In this document: positions 47,163 to 55,912 of the stretch, piece after piece | How the letters are laid out: each line of letters opens with the position of its first letter | How positions within the stretch are numbered: position 1 is the first letter of the stretch | Assembly: GCA_963806495.1 (NCBI GenBank) | Contig: CAWDYA010000005.1 | Span: 1-64,000, forward strand | Reading direction: 5' to 3' | Length of the DNA stretch: 64,000 bases | DNA from: CAWDYA01 sp963806495 | GTDB taxonomy: Bacteria > Acidobacteriota > Polarisedimenticolia > JACPZX01 > DASXTC01 | Position numbers and translations under genes: made by a program | The notes under the pieces: model-generated | Database searches by the model: none | Told to the model about the DNA's origin: nothing | The model's input: the letters and a program-made list of their open reading frames with translations, nothing else

Positions 47163-48476
47163 ATGTCGTTCATCGTCGTCGGGCTGAACCACCGGAGCGC
47201 GCCGCTGGAGATCAGGGAGCGGCTCGCGTTCTCCCGCGAAGAGATCGGCGGCGTCTCGGGCGCGCTCAAGACGCTGGAGTCGATCGAGGAGGGAGTTATC
47301 CTGTCCACCTGCAACAGGACCGAGCTCCTGGTCGCGCCGCGCAACGGCATGCAGCCGGAGGCCGCGGTGCGCCTCGTCCGGGACTTTCTCTGCTCGCAGC
47401 GCGGGATGGACCCGGGCCAGCTGGAGCCCTGCCTGTACTCACACCACGGTCTGGAGGCGGTGCGGCACGTGTTCCGCGTCGCCTCGAGCCTCGACTCGAT
47501 GGTGGTGGGCGAGCCGCAGATTCTCGGGCAGGTCAAGGAGGCGTACAATCTTGCCGTGCAGTCCGAGCTGATCGGGCCGCGTCTGGACGGCCTGCTCCAG
47601 CGCGCGTTCTCGGTCGCAAAGCGTGTCCGCGCGCGCACCCAGATCGCACGCAATCCCGTCTCCATCTCCTACGCGGCCGTGGATCTCGCCACCAGGATAT
47701 TCGGATCGCTGCAGGGCCGCTCCGTGATGATCCTCGGCGCCGGCAAGATGGCCGATCTCGCGGCGAAGCATCTCATCGCCGGAGGCGTGCGCCAGGTCTA
47801 CGTCGCGTCGCGCTCGCTGAGCCACGCGCAGGAGGTGGCGGCGCGGTTCCACGGAATCCCGCTCACGCTCGACCGGTTCCGCGAGCAGCTTCCCGAGGTC
47901 GATATCGTCATCTCCTCCACCGCCGCTCCGCATTACATCCTGAGGGGCGAGGACGGACCGCCGCTGATGAAAGCGCGTCGGGGCCGTCCGATCTTCTTCA
48001 TCGACATCGCCGTGCCGCGCGACATCGACCCGGGGCTCAACAAGCTCGACAACCTCTATCTCTACGACATCGACGACCTGCAGCGTGTGGTCGACGCAGG
48101 GATGGAGGAGCGTCTCCATGAGGCGCAGATCGCCGAGGCGCTGATCGAGGAGGAGGTGACGCAGTACCATACGCGAAGCCAGGCGCGCGAGGCGACACCC
48201 TCGATCGTGCAGCTGAGAGAACAGCTGCACGGAGTGGCGGAGAGCGAGCTGAAGCGGTTCCGCGGCAAGCTCGGCCCGCTGTCCGAGCAGCAGGAGACGG
48301 TGGTGAAGGAGATGCTCGCCTCACTGGTGAACAAGATGCTGCACGGGCCCACGAGGGAGATGAAACAGGCCGGCGGCAGACCGGGTGGGGGAGACACGAT
48401 AGAGCTCGTCCGCCGGATGTTCGGTCTCACCGGACAGGAAGGGAGCGGCTCGAGACGCAAGGGCTCGAGCGGATGA
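47163..48476 (+). CDS. hemA: Glutamyl-tRNA reductase
   Basis: 437 aa. First committed step of C5 haem synthesis. Catalytic Cys in ILSTCNRTEL, SSLDSMVVGEPQILGQVKEAY, NADPH fold VMILGAGKMADLAAKHL and the C-terminal dimerisation helix with HGPTREMKQ. It starts 2 bp after hemX and ends overlapping hemC (ATGA). Confidence 0.96.
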   Translation: MSFIVVGLNHRSAPLEIRERLAFSREEIGGVSGALKTLESIEEGVILSTCNRTELLVAPRNGMQPEAAVRLVRDFLCSQRGMDPGQLEPCLYSHHGLEAVRHVFRVASSLDSMVVGEPQILGQVKEAYNLAVQSELIGPRLDGLLQRAFSVAKRVRARTQIARNPVSISYAAVDLATRIFGSLQGRSVMILGAGKMADLAAKHLIAGGVRQVYVASRSLSHAQEVAARFHGIPLTLDRFREQLPEVDIVISSTAAPHYILRGEDGPPLMKARRGRPIFFIDIAVPRDIDPGLNKLDNLYLYDIDDLQRVVDAGMEERLHEAQIAEALIEEEVTQYHTRSQAREATPSIVQLREQLHGVAESELKRFRGKLGPLSEQQETVVKEMLASLVNKMLHGPTREMKQAGGRPGGGDTIELVRRMFGLTGQEGSGSRRKGSSG

Positions 48477-49441
48477 TCCTGGGAACGCGCGGGAGTCCGC
48501 TCGCGACAGGGCAGACCGGCTGGGTCCGGGACCGGCTCGTCGAGGCTCATCCCGGCCTCGCCATCGAGGTGCGGATCATCCGAACGACCGGCGACCGCCA
48601 GCAGCAGAATCCCCCCGAAGCCATGTTCGGCAGCGCCGCGGCCGCCTCGGACAAGGGGATCTTCGTCAAAGAGATCGAAGAAGCGATGCTCGCGGAGGCC
48701 ATCGACGCCGCCGTGCACAGTCTCAAGGACCTGCCTACCGAACAGCCCGCGGGGCTCGTGATCGCGGCATTCCCCCCGCGGGAGGACCCCCGTGACGTGC
48801 TGGTGACCCGTGAGGGGCTGACCCTGGAGGCCCTGCCCCCCGGCGCCCGGGTCGGGACGGGAAGCCCGCGCCGCGCTGCGCAGCTCATGGCGGTGAGAAA
48901 GGACCTCGTGTTCCAGCCGGTGCGGGGAAATGTCGACACCCGCATCCGGAAGATGGCGGAAGGGGAGTTCGACGCCGTGATCCTGGCGGCGGCGGGGATC
49001 CGAAGGCTCGGGCTGGTCGACGACGAAGGACGGCTCAGGGGGGAGGCGGCGCGGTGCGGCCCATTGCGGTGGAGCAGTGTCTGCCTGCCGTGGGACAGGG
49101 AGCGCTGGCGATAGAGTCGCGCGGAGGTGACGCGGCAACGATTGCCCTCGTCACTTCGATCGACGACCCGGCGACACGGGCCTCGGTGACCGCCGAGAGG
49201 GCCTTCCTCGAGGGACTCGGTGGAGGCTGCCGGGTTCCGGTGGCGGCGCTCGCGCGGGTCTCGGGGCCGGGCGGGCGTCGGCTCGATTCTGCGGGGGCGC
49301 GTGGTGTCTCCCGACGGAGGCACGCTCATCGAGGTGGATGGCGAGGCGCCGGCCGAGGAGGCCGGAGCGCTCGGCCGGAGGCTTGCCGCCGAGGCGATGA
49401 AGCGGGGTGCGGCGGCGCTGCTCGGCGGAGCCGGGGCATGA
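48473..49441 (+). CDS. hemC: Porphobilinogen deaminase, two one-base breaks
   Basis: About 322 aa after repair. N-terminal ILGTRGSPLATGQTGWV, HSLKDLPTEQPAGL and TGSPRRAAQL are in one frame. IAVEQCLPAVGQGALAIESR and the cofactor-binding Cys in GGGCRVPVAA are in the next; SPDGGTLIEVDG to the end returns to the first. A missing G in the gggggg run near 49040 and an extra base near 49275 explain both and cancel. All catalytic regions survive, so these look like sequencing errors. Ends overlapping hemD (ATGA). Confidence 0.88.
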
Positions 49442-50214
49442 AGGCGCTCGAAGGACGCACCATCCTCGTCACCCGCTCGCGCGAGCAGGCGGGCGGGCTG
49501 ACCGGCGAGTTGAAGCGGCTCGGGGCCCGCGTGATCGAGTCGCCAGTCATCGGGTTCGAGGAGCCCGAAGACTGGGGACCCGTGGATACCGCGATCGCCG
49601 ACCTGCGCCGCTTCGACTGGACGATATTCACCAGCGCCAACGCCGTCGATCGCTTTCTCGGGCGGCTGGAAACCCTCTGTCCGGGCGAGGAAGGCTCCAG
49701 GCGCCTCGCGGGAACGCGGCTGGCCGCCGTCGGTCCCGCCACCGCGGGAGGTCTCGTCAGGCGGGGCCTGCCTGTCGAGACGATCCCCTCGTCGCACAGG
49801 GCCGAGGGACTGATCGAGGCGCTCAGCGCGAGCGGCGTCAAGGGGAAGCGGATCCTGATTCCGCGCGCCGAGAAGGCGCGCGAGATCCTCCCGGACGCGC
49901 TCGAGGAAGCCGGAGCCGAAGTGACCGTGGTGACCGTGTACCGCACCGTGGCCCAGCCGGTCGGCCAGAGGGTACGCGCGGCTCTCGAACGCGGCGCCGT
50001 CGACATGGCCACCTTCACCAGCCCCAGCACGGTGAGGAACCTGCTGGAGGGGATCGGCGGCGTCTCGCCGCTTCAGGGGATCGCGCTGGCGGCGATAGGT
50101 CCCGTGACGGCGGACGCGCTCGAGGAACGAGGGCTGCAGGCCGACGTGACCGCACCCAGTTCCACCGTCGAAGGGCTCGTGGCGGGGATCGTCGACTACT
50201 TCAACCCGAAGTGA
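49438..50214 (+). CDS. hemD: Uroporphyrinogen-III synthase
   Basis: 258 aa. Low-conservation family recognised by ILVTRSREQAGGLTGELKRLGARV, IFTSANAVDRFL, AAVGPATAGGL, GKRILIPRAEKAREILPDAL and FTSPSTVRNL. Closes and flips the tetrapyrrole made by HemC. The overlap with hemC and the order hemX-A-C-D make a haem operon. Its last 19 bp overlap convergent peptidase E. Confidence 0.92.
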   Translation: MKALEGRTILVTRSREQAGGLTGELKRLGARVIESPVIGFEEPEDWGPVDTAIADLRRFDWTIFTSANAVDRFLGRLETLCPGEEGSRRLAGTRLAAVGPATAGGLVRRGLPVETIPSSHRAEGLIEALSASGVKGKRILIPRAEKAREILPDALEEAGAEVTVVTVYRTVAQPVGQRVRAALERGAVDMATFTSPSTVRNLLEGIGGVSPLQGIALAAIGPVTADALEERGLQADVTAPSSTVEGLVAGIVDYFNPK

Positions 50215-50927
50215 GCCAGATCATCGAGGCGATCGCCGGTCCGGTGCTCGGCCGGTGAGGAACCCCTGCGAAAGACGCGCGCGCCGTTCTGTCCGGCCAG
50301 CTCCACCGACAGGGTGTTCACGTCTTCGTGCGATCTGACCTGCAGCATCGCGCCTTCGCGCAGGCCGATCACCGGCGTGTCGTTCTCCTCGAGGTACTCC
50401 TCGATGCGCTTCTCGCGTGTCTCGCCCATGTGATGCGAGGCGGGATCGGGGTCGAGATAGTGGCAGTTGAGCTGGAAGGGCACCAGCGCCAGCGCCTCGA
50501 AGGAGGACGGCTGGACGATCGGCATGTCGTTGGTGGTCATCAGTGTCGGCGCCGCGATGACCGTCCCCGCGCTCGAGCCCATATAGGGTAGTCCGGTCCT
50601 GACGCGCCGGCGGATCGGCTCGATCAGCTTCGATCTCTGGATCCGGTCGAGAAGCCGGAAGGTGTTGCCGCCTCCCACGAACAGCGCATCGGCCGCCTCC
50701 ACGGCGGCGGCCGCCCCGGAGCCCTCTTCGAGCCGATCCACCTCGTAGCCGAGCGGTGCGAGATGGGTCCTGGCGACGTCCCAGTAGGCGATCTGATCCT
50801 GGAGCGCGAACGGAACGAACAGGATACGCCTGACCTCCCCGAGCAGCGACCGGATCGCATCGTGGGCGTGCTCGAGATAGCCGCGCCCGTAGGTCGTCGA
50901 GTTGCTGAGCAGCAGGAGCCGCATCAT
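50196..50927 (-). CDS. pepE: Peptidase E-like (S51) aspartyl dipeptidase
   Basis: 243 aa, the normal size for E. coli PepE. LLLLSNSTTYGRGYLEHA at the start, FVGGGNTFRLLDRI, nucleophile Ser in MGSSAGTVIA, and NDMPIVQPSSFEAL with NCHYLDPDP. Cleaves dipeptides with N-terminal Asp in the cytoplasm. No strong ribosome site; ATG 50927 or 50924. Confidence 0.93.
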   Translation of the reverse strand: MMRLLLLSNSTTYGRGYLEHAHDAIRSLLGEVRRILFVPFALQDQIAYWDVARTHLAPLGYEVDRLEEGSGAAAAVEAADALFVGGGNTFRLLDRIQRSKLIEPIRRRVRTGLPYMGSSAGTVIAAPTLMTTNDMPIVQPSSFEALALVPFQLNCHYLDPDPASHHMGETREKRIEEYLEENDTPVIGLREGAMLQVRSHEDVNTLSVELAGQNGARVFRRGSSPAEHRTGDRLDDLAHFGLK

Positions 50928-50981
50928 GTGGCGATGATATTCGAACTGCGGTCCGGGTGTCGAGCGGGCAGAGGATACGCG

Positions 50982-52832
50982 TCAGTGCTTCTGGCCGGCC
51001 GCATGCTTCGCGCGGCCCAGGATCTCCTCGGGGGTTGTGTGGCCGGCCTCGAGAGCCTGGAGTGCCACGCTGCGCAGTGATGCGAGCCCGGCGGCGCGGC
51101 AGCGGGCGGCGACCTCCTCCATCGAGGTGCCTGCGAGCGCCCGCGCGACCGCCTCGTCGGGCGAGAAGGACCGGGCCAGGGGAACGCAACCGCGGAAGCC
51201 GGGAGTCAGCTCGCAGTCCCGGCATCCGGCTCCATGCCAGAAGCGAAGACGTGCAGCGTCCTGGGGTGGCAGTCCCAGCGCCTTGACGGTCTCCGGCGGC
51301 GGGGAATATGGCGTCCGGCAGGACATGCAGACGCGGCGCACCAGACGCTGGTGATGCAGGAGGGTGTGCCGACTGGCCAGGACGCCCGGGCCGTACCCCA
51401 GGGCCATCATCTCCACGAGCGCCTCACCCGGGCGGGACGCCTCCATGCGGCAGACGACGAGATGTCTCTGCGGCAGGTCGGGATCCAGAGTCATCCATTC
51501 CTGATCGGATGGGGAGGGGAAGGCCACGACCGCCGGCGGGGCCCCCACGGCCGCCCGCAGGGCGGCCTGGTACCCGTCCGGCCCGCCAGGCTCGGGGATC
51601 ACGTGCGTCGCTCCCGCCAGAGTGACGCCGCGTGTCGACTCGACGATGCTCACAGAGCGTCCATGCGCGATCAGCTCCAGGAGCAGGCTGTAGATCGTGC
51701 TCGATGCGCCCGACAGCGGCGGTGCGGAGACGACGATGAGTCCGGTGTCGCGCGTCAGCGTGGAGCGCAGCGCTTGCTCGACCTCCGGCGGGAATGCCAG
51801 CTCCTCGAGGCGAGGCGGGAATCGGAGGGGATCGATCACCTTGACGATCATGTCCTCGCCCTCCGGATTCGGAAGGCTGCGCACCACGATCGGGTACTCG
51901 ACACCGTCGAGAAGGACCGTGCCGCTGCCGCAGGCGGGCTGATCCGCAGCCGACTCGAGGCCCGCGGCCGACCGGAAGGCCTCCATGGTCTCCAGCAGCT
52001 CTCCCTCGGGTCGTCCGCGATCCACGTAGGGAGATCCATCGATTCGGAATGCCAGCCGCGAGCGGGAGTGATCGCGGTGAAACCGGATGTGGCTGGCACG
52101 GGAGCGAACGGCGACGGCGACGACGCGTCCCAGGGCGTCGTCCGCCGGAGCCGGAGACGCCCCGGCCAGGGTCGAAGGCACGGCGGCACCTTCCGGGAAG
52201 ATGGAGCGGATCACGCCCACGATCTCTTCCGCGGAGGCGACGCCGGCGATCACCTGGCATCCGGTGGCCTCCATGACGCGCTCGACGATCCCGGTGTCGG
52301 AGGGATTGGCCATCGCGAGCGTCATGATCTGTCTGTCCTGGAAAGCCTCCGACTCGAGTGGGAGAATCCGTTCCTCGATGCACCGTTCGACACCGAGGCG
52401 GGCCAGCAGCACCGCGTCCACCCGTGTCCGCGACAGGTCGACCGGCATCGAAGTATGCTGCGTGCGGAGGAAGGTCTCGAGACGTTCAGCGTCGAGCGCC
52501 CCGCCGTCGACCAGGATCTCGCCCAGACGCCGTCCGTCGACTTTCTGCCGGTTGAGCGCGTCGAGGAGCTGTGACGTGGTGATCAGGCCCTGCTGAACGA
52601 GCATCTCGCCGATCGGCATCCGTGACTGGGATAGGGTCCGGACCTCCTCGGCGAGCTGCTCCGGGGATCCGTCCCAGAACCGCGACTTGAAGCTCTCGTC
52701 CGCGGCGCAGAAGCAGCCGAGACAGAACGGGCAGACTTTCGTGGGATTCTGGGGATTGCAGGAGCACCAGATTGCCTCGAAGGCGTCGTACTCGCTCAGG
52801 CAGTTGAAGCACTCGACCAGGTAGCTGGGCAT
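50982..52832 (-). CDS. Zinc-finger GspE/PilB-like pseudo-ATPase
   Basis: 616 aa. The first 42 residues contain eight Cys (C8, C11, C23, C25, C34, C37, C40, C42), a likely double zinc site. Then an MshEN-like domain (MPIGEMLVQQGLITTSQLLDAL, RRLGEILVDGGAL) and a type II/IV secretion ATPase fold ending in RLVRRVCMSCRTPY and GCRDCELTPGFRG. The nucleotide site is degraded: the usual GPTGSGKST reads APPLSGASS (370-378, Lys lost) and the Walker B VGEIRD reads AFPSPSD (Glu lost). So it is probably a non-hydrolysing regulator or scaffold of pilus machinery or of c-di-GMP sensing. Start at 52832 because the upstream frame is not protein-like. Confidence 0.8.
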   Translation of the reverse strand: MPSYLVECFNCLSEYDAFEAIWCSCNPQNPTKVCPFCLGCFCAADESFKSRFWDGSPEQLAEEVRTLSQSRMPIGEMLVQQGLITTSQLLDALNRQKVDGRRLGEILVDGGALDAERLETFLRTQHTSMPVDLSRTRVDAVLLARLGVERCIEERILPLESEAFQDRQIMTLAMANPSDTGIVERVMEATGCQVIAGVASAEEIVGVIRSIFPEGAAVPSTLAGASPAPADDALGRVVAVAVRSRASHIRFHRDHSRSRLAFRIDGSPYVDRGRPEGELLETMEAFRSAAGLESAADQPACGSGTVLLDGVEYPIVVRSLPNPEGEDMIVKVIDPLRFPPRLEELAFPPEVEQALRSTLTRDTGLIVVSAPPLSGASSTIYSLLLELIAHGRSVSIVESTRGVTLAGATHVIPEPGGPDGYQAALRAAVGAPPAVVAFPSPSDQEWMTLDPDLPQRHLVVCRMEASRPGEALVEMMALGYGPGVLASRHTLLHHQRLVRRVCMSCRTPYSPPPETVKALGLPPQDAARLRFWHGAGCRDCELTPGFRGCVPLARSFSPDEAVARALAGTSMEEVAARCRAAGLASLRSVALQALEAGHTTPEEILGRAKHAAGQKH

Positions 52833-52891
52833 CTTCTCGGACCCCTCGACCGTGGCAATATATGGCCGGCCCGGACAGGGGGCAACGTTTC

Positions 52892-52921
52892 TTGACCGGC
52901 CAGAATCTCCTGTGCTACGGT
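52892..52921 (+). promoter_or_regulatory. Promoter of the glycine-cleavage operon
   Basis: TTGACC (52892-52897), 18-bp spacer, TACGGT (52916-52921), leaving a leader of about 90 nt before gcvT. I see no glycine-riboswitch core in that leader. Confidence 0.5.
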
Positions 52922-53018
52922 GATTTACCCCGACGGTGACCCGCCGGGTATCCAGCTCACGAGACCGCCCGCGCCTCCTCGCGAGGCGGATTTCCATGCT
53001 CAGTGAAAGCGTCGAGGA

Positions 53019-54131
53019 ATGACAGCCTCTCCCGGACTCAAAACGACACCGCTCCGTGACATCCATGAAGCGGCCGGCGCCCGGCTGGTGGACTTTGCCG
53101 GCTGGGAGATGCCGGTGCAGTACACCGGCGTCATCGAGGAGCACATGGCGGTGCGGCAGCATGCCGGGCTCTTCGACGTCTCGCATATGGGCGAGATCAT
53201 CATCCGGGGCCCCAACGCACTCGATGCGGTGCAGCGCCTTACGTCCAATGACGCGTCCCGACTCGTCGAAGGGCAGGCGCAGTACTCCGCGCTCACGACC
53301 CCGCGTGGGACGCCGGTGGACGACATCCTCGTGTACCGGTTCGGCCCCGAGGAGTTCTTCCTCTGCGTCAACGCCGCCAACGACGAGAAGGACTTCGCAT
53401 GGATCCGGGAGCACATGATCCCGGGAGCCGAGGCGGTGAGCGTGAGCGGGCAGTACGCGCAGCTGGCCCTCCAGGGGCCTGCGGCCGAGTCGATCCTGTC
53501 GGGGCTGACGGCCGCCCCGGTCCGCGCGCTGCCCTCCTTCTCGTTCGTCAACGACACCGTGGGCGGACGAAAGGCGATGATTGCCCGTACCGGGTACACG
53601 GGAGAGGACGGGTTCGAGATCTACTGCGCCCCGGAAGACGCCGTCGCCATCTGGAACGCCCTGATGGAGGCGGGCCGCCCGGCACATCTCGTGCCCGCCG
53701 GCCTGGGAGCCAGGGACACTCTGAGACTGGAGGCCTGCCTGGCGTTGTACGGCAATGACATCGACGAGGGGACCACGCTGCTCGAGGCCGGACTGGGTTT
53801 CATCGTCAAGCTGGACAAGGGGGATTTCATCGGGCGCGAGGTGCTTGCCCGGCAGAAACGGGAAGGCGTGTCACGCCGGCTGGCCGGTTTCGAAATGGTG
53901 GAACGAGGCGTGGCACGGCACGGCTATCCCGTGGTGCTCGACGGATCCAAGGCAGGCGAGGTCACGAGCGGGACCTACGCGCCGTTTCTCAGGAAGAACA
54001 TCGGGCTGGCGTATCTGCCGGCGCAGGCCGCCGCGCCGGGCGCCGGGTTCGACGTCCTCATCAGGAACAAGCCGGTGCGCGCCCAGGTGGTGCGAACGCC
54101 GTTCTACAGAAGGCCGAAGCCCTCGGCCTGA
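53019..54131 (+). CDS. gcvT: Aminomethyltransferase (glycine cleavage T protein)
   Basis: 370 aa. LVDFAGWEMPVQYTGVIEEH, FDVSHMGEI, TGYTGEDGFEIY and AGLGARDTLRLEACLALYGND are hallmark folate-binding segments. Transfers the aminomethyl group from lipoyl-GcvH to tetrahydrofolate, releasing ammonia. First gene of a four-gene operon with short gaps. Confidence 0.96.
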   Translation: MTASPGLKTTPLRDIHEAAGARLVDFAGWEMPVQYTGVIEEHMAVRQHAGLFDVSHMGEIIIRGPNALDAVQRLTSNDASRLVEGQAQYSALTTPRGTPVDDILVYRFGPEEFFLCVNAANDEKDFAWIREHMIPGAEAVSVSGQYAQLALQGPAAESILSGLTAAPVRALPSFSFVNDTVGGRKAMIARTGYTGEDGFEIYCAPEDAVAIWNALMEAGRPAHLVPAGLGARDTLRLEACLALYGNDIDEGTTLLEAGLGFIVKLDKGDFIGREVLARQKREGVSRRLAGFEMVERGVARHGYPVVLDGSKAGEVTSGTYAPFLRKNIGLAYLPAQAAAPGAGFDVLIRNKPVRAQVVRTPFYRRPKPSA

Positions 54132-54142
54132 CCGGAGACCGA

Positions 54143-54529
54143 ATGTATCCCGACAACCTCAAGTACACCAAGGACCACGAGTGGATTGACGTGAAGGGGG
54201 ACACCGCCACCATGGGTATCTCGTTCTTCGCCCAGAAGGAGCTCGGGGACGTGGTGTTCGTCGAGCTGCCCGAGGTCGGGCGGGCCCTGAAGGCCGGGGA
54301 GGAGTTCGGCAACATCGAGTCGGTGAAGGCCGTCTCGGAGGTGTACAGCCCCGTGTCGGGGGAGATCACCGAGGTCAACACCGCGCTCGTCGATCATCCG
54401 GAGCAGGTGAACGCGGAGCCGTACGGAAGCGGCTGGATCATGAAACTGCGCATCACCGATGCGAAGGAACTGGAGAATCTCATGGATGCCGCGGCCTACC
54501 GGGAGTACGTCGGCCAGGGCGGCCACTGA
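54143..54529 (+). CDS. gcvH: Glycine cleavage H protein
   Basis: 128 aa. Lipoyl-carrier domain with modified Lys62 in NIESVKAVSEVYSP and the KYTKDHEWIDV start typical of GcvH. Shuttles the aminomethyl group between GcvP and GcvT. 11 bp after gcvT. Confidence 0.96.
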   Translation: MYPDNLKYTKDHEWIDVKGDTATMGISFFAQKELGDVVFVELPEVGRALKAGEEFGNIESVKAVSEVYSPVSGEITEVNTALVDHPEQVNAEPYGSGWIMKLRITDAKELENLMDAAAYREYVGQGGH

Positions 54530-54544
54530 GAGAAAAGAGAGACG

Positions 54545-55912
54545 ATGCGCTTCCTTCCCCAGGGCGAAGAAGACCTGCGTGAGATGCTCGCCGCCGTCGG
54601 CGTCTCGTCGCCCGCCGATCTCTTCAAGTCGATACCCGCGGCGCTGAGACTCCAGAGGGACCTGGACCTTCCCGCCGCACATTCCGAGCTCGATCTGAGG
54701 CGGACGATGGGAGGCATGGCCGCCCGCAACACATCGGCGGCGACGCACCCGTGGTTCCTGGGAGCGGGAGCCTACAACCACTACGTCCCGGCGGCCGTAT
54801 GGCAGCTCCTGCTCCGTTCGGAGTTCTACACCTCGTACACACCCTACCAGCCGGAGATCAGCCAGGGGACCCTGCAGGTGATCTTCGAGTACCAGACCCT
54901 GATGGCCGCGCTCACCGAGCTGGACATCTCGAACGCCTCCTTGTACGACGGCGCCTCGGCGACCGCGGAGGCCGTGCTGCTCGCGCACCGGGTCGGCCGG
55001 AAGGGGCGCGTCCTGATCTCGGGAGCGCTGCATCCGCACTACCGGCAGGTGGTCGAGTCGTACGTTCGCAGCCTCGGGATCCGGGTCGAGACGATACCGG
55101 TGGCGGAGGACGGCCGAACCGACCTCGAGGCGCTCGCGGGAGCGGTCTCCGGCCAGGGTGCGGAAGCCACGGGCGCAGACATCGTCGTCCTGCAGAGCCC
55201 CAACTTTTTCGGGTGCGTCGAGGACCTCGCGGGTGCCGCTCCGCTGGCGAAAGCGGCGGGCGCGCTGTTCGCGGTGGTGATCAACGAGCCGCTTTCGCTG
55301 GGCCTGCTGCACGGCCCCGGACGGTTCGGCGCGGATATCGCGGTCGGCGAGGCGCATGCGCTGGGCACGCCCCTGCATTTCGGCGGTCCCTTTCTCGGGT
55401 TCATGACCGCCCGCAAGGCGCTGATGCGGCAGCTACCGGGACGTCTCGTGGGTGAGGCGTTCGACGGGGAGGGCAGGCGAGGATACGTCCTCACGCTGTC
55501 CACTCGCGAGCAGCACATCCGGCGCGAGAAGGCCACCTCGAACATCTGCACCAACCAGGGGCTCATCGCCATGGCGGCCACCATCTACATGAGTCTCATG
55601 GGCAGGCAGGGGATGCGGGACGTGGCGGTGCAGAACCACAGCAAGGCCGTCTACGCGCGCGAACGCCTCTCGACCGTCGCCGGCTGCCGGCCGCGGTTCG
55701 ACGCGCCGTTCTTCAACGAGTTCGTCATGGATCTGCCCCGTGACGCCGAGAGCGTGTCGCAGGGATTGCTGGGCAGAGGGGTCATGGGCGGCCTGCCCCT
55801 CGGTCGGTTCGAGCCGGACATGTCCGGCTCGATGCTGTTCTGCGTCACCGAGATGAACTCCCGTGAGGAAATCGATCGCCTGGCGGGCGCGCTGCAGGAG
55901 GTGCTGTCATGA
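54545..55912 (+). CDS. gcvPA: Glycine dehydrogenase subunit 1
   Basis: 455 aa. RFLPQGEEDLREML at the start, MAARNTSAATHPWFLGAGAYNHYVP, TPYQPEISQGTLQVIFEYQTL and NASLYDGASATAEA belong to the alpha half of split P protein. Subunit 1 lacks the PLP lysine. Split GcvPA/PB is usual in Thermus, Firmicutes and many deep branches. Overlaps gcvPB (ATGA). Confidence 0.95.
   Translation: MRFLPQGEEDLREMLAAVGVSSPADLFKSIPAALRLQRDLDLPAAHSELDLRRTMGGMAARNTSAATHPWFLGAGAYNHYVPAAVWQLLLRSEFYTSYTPYQPEISQGTLQVIFEYQTLMAALTELDISNASLYDGASATAEAVLLAHRVGRKGRVLISGALHPHYRQVVESYVRSLGIRVETIPVAEDGRTDLEALAGAVSGQGAEATGADIVVLQSPNFFGCVEDLAGAAPLAKAAGALFAVVINEPLSLGLLHGPGRFGADIAVGEAHALGTPLHFGGPFLGFMTARKALMRQLPGRLVGEAFDGEGRRGYVLTLSTREQHIRREKATSNICTNQGLIAMAATIYMSLMGRQGMRDVAVQNHSKAVYARERLSTVAGCRPRFDAPFFNEFVMDLPRDAESVSQGLLGRGVMGGLPLGRFEPDMSGSMLFCVTEMNSREEIDRLAGALQEVLS

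Noticed and set aside
52922..53018. Glycine riboswitch before gcvT
   Set aside because: The leader is ~90 nt and lacks the conserved aptamer core; a tandem aptamer would not fit.
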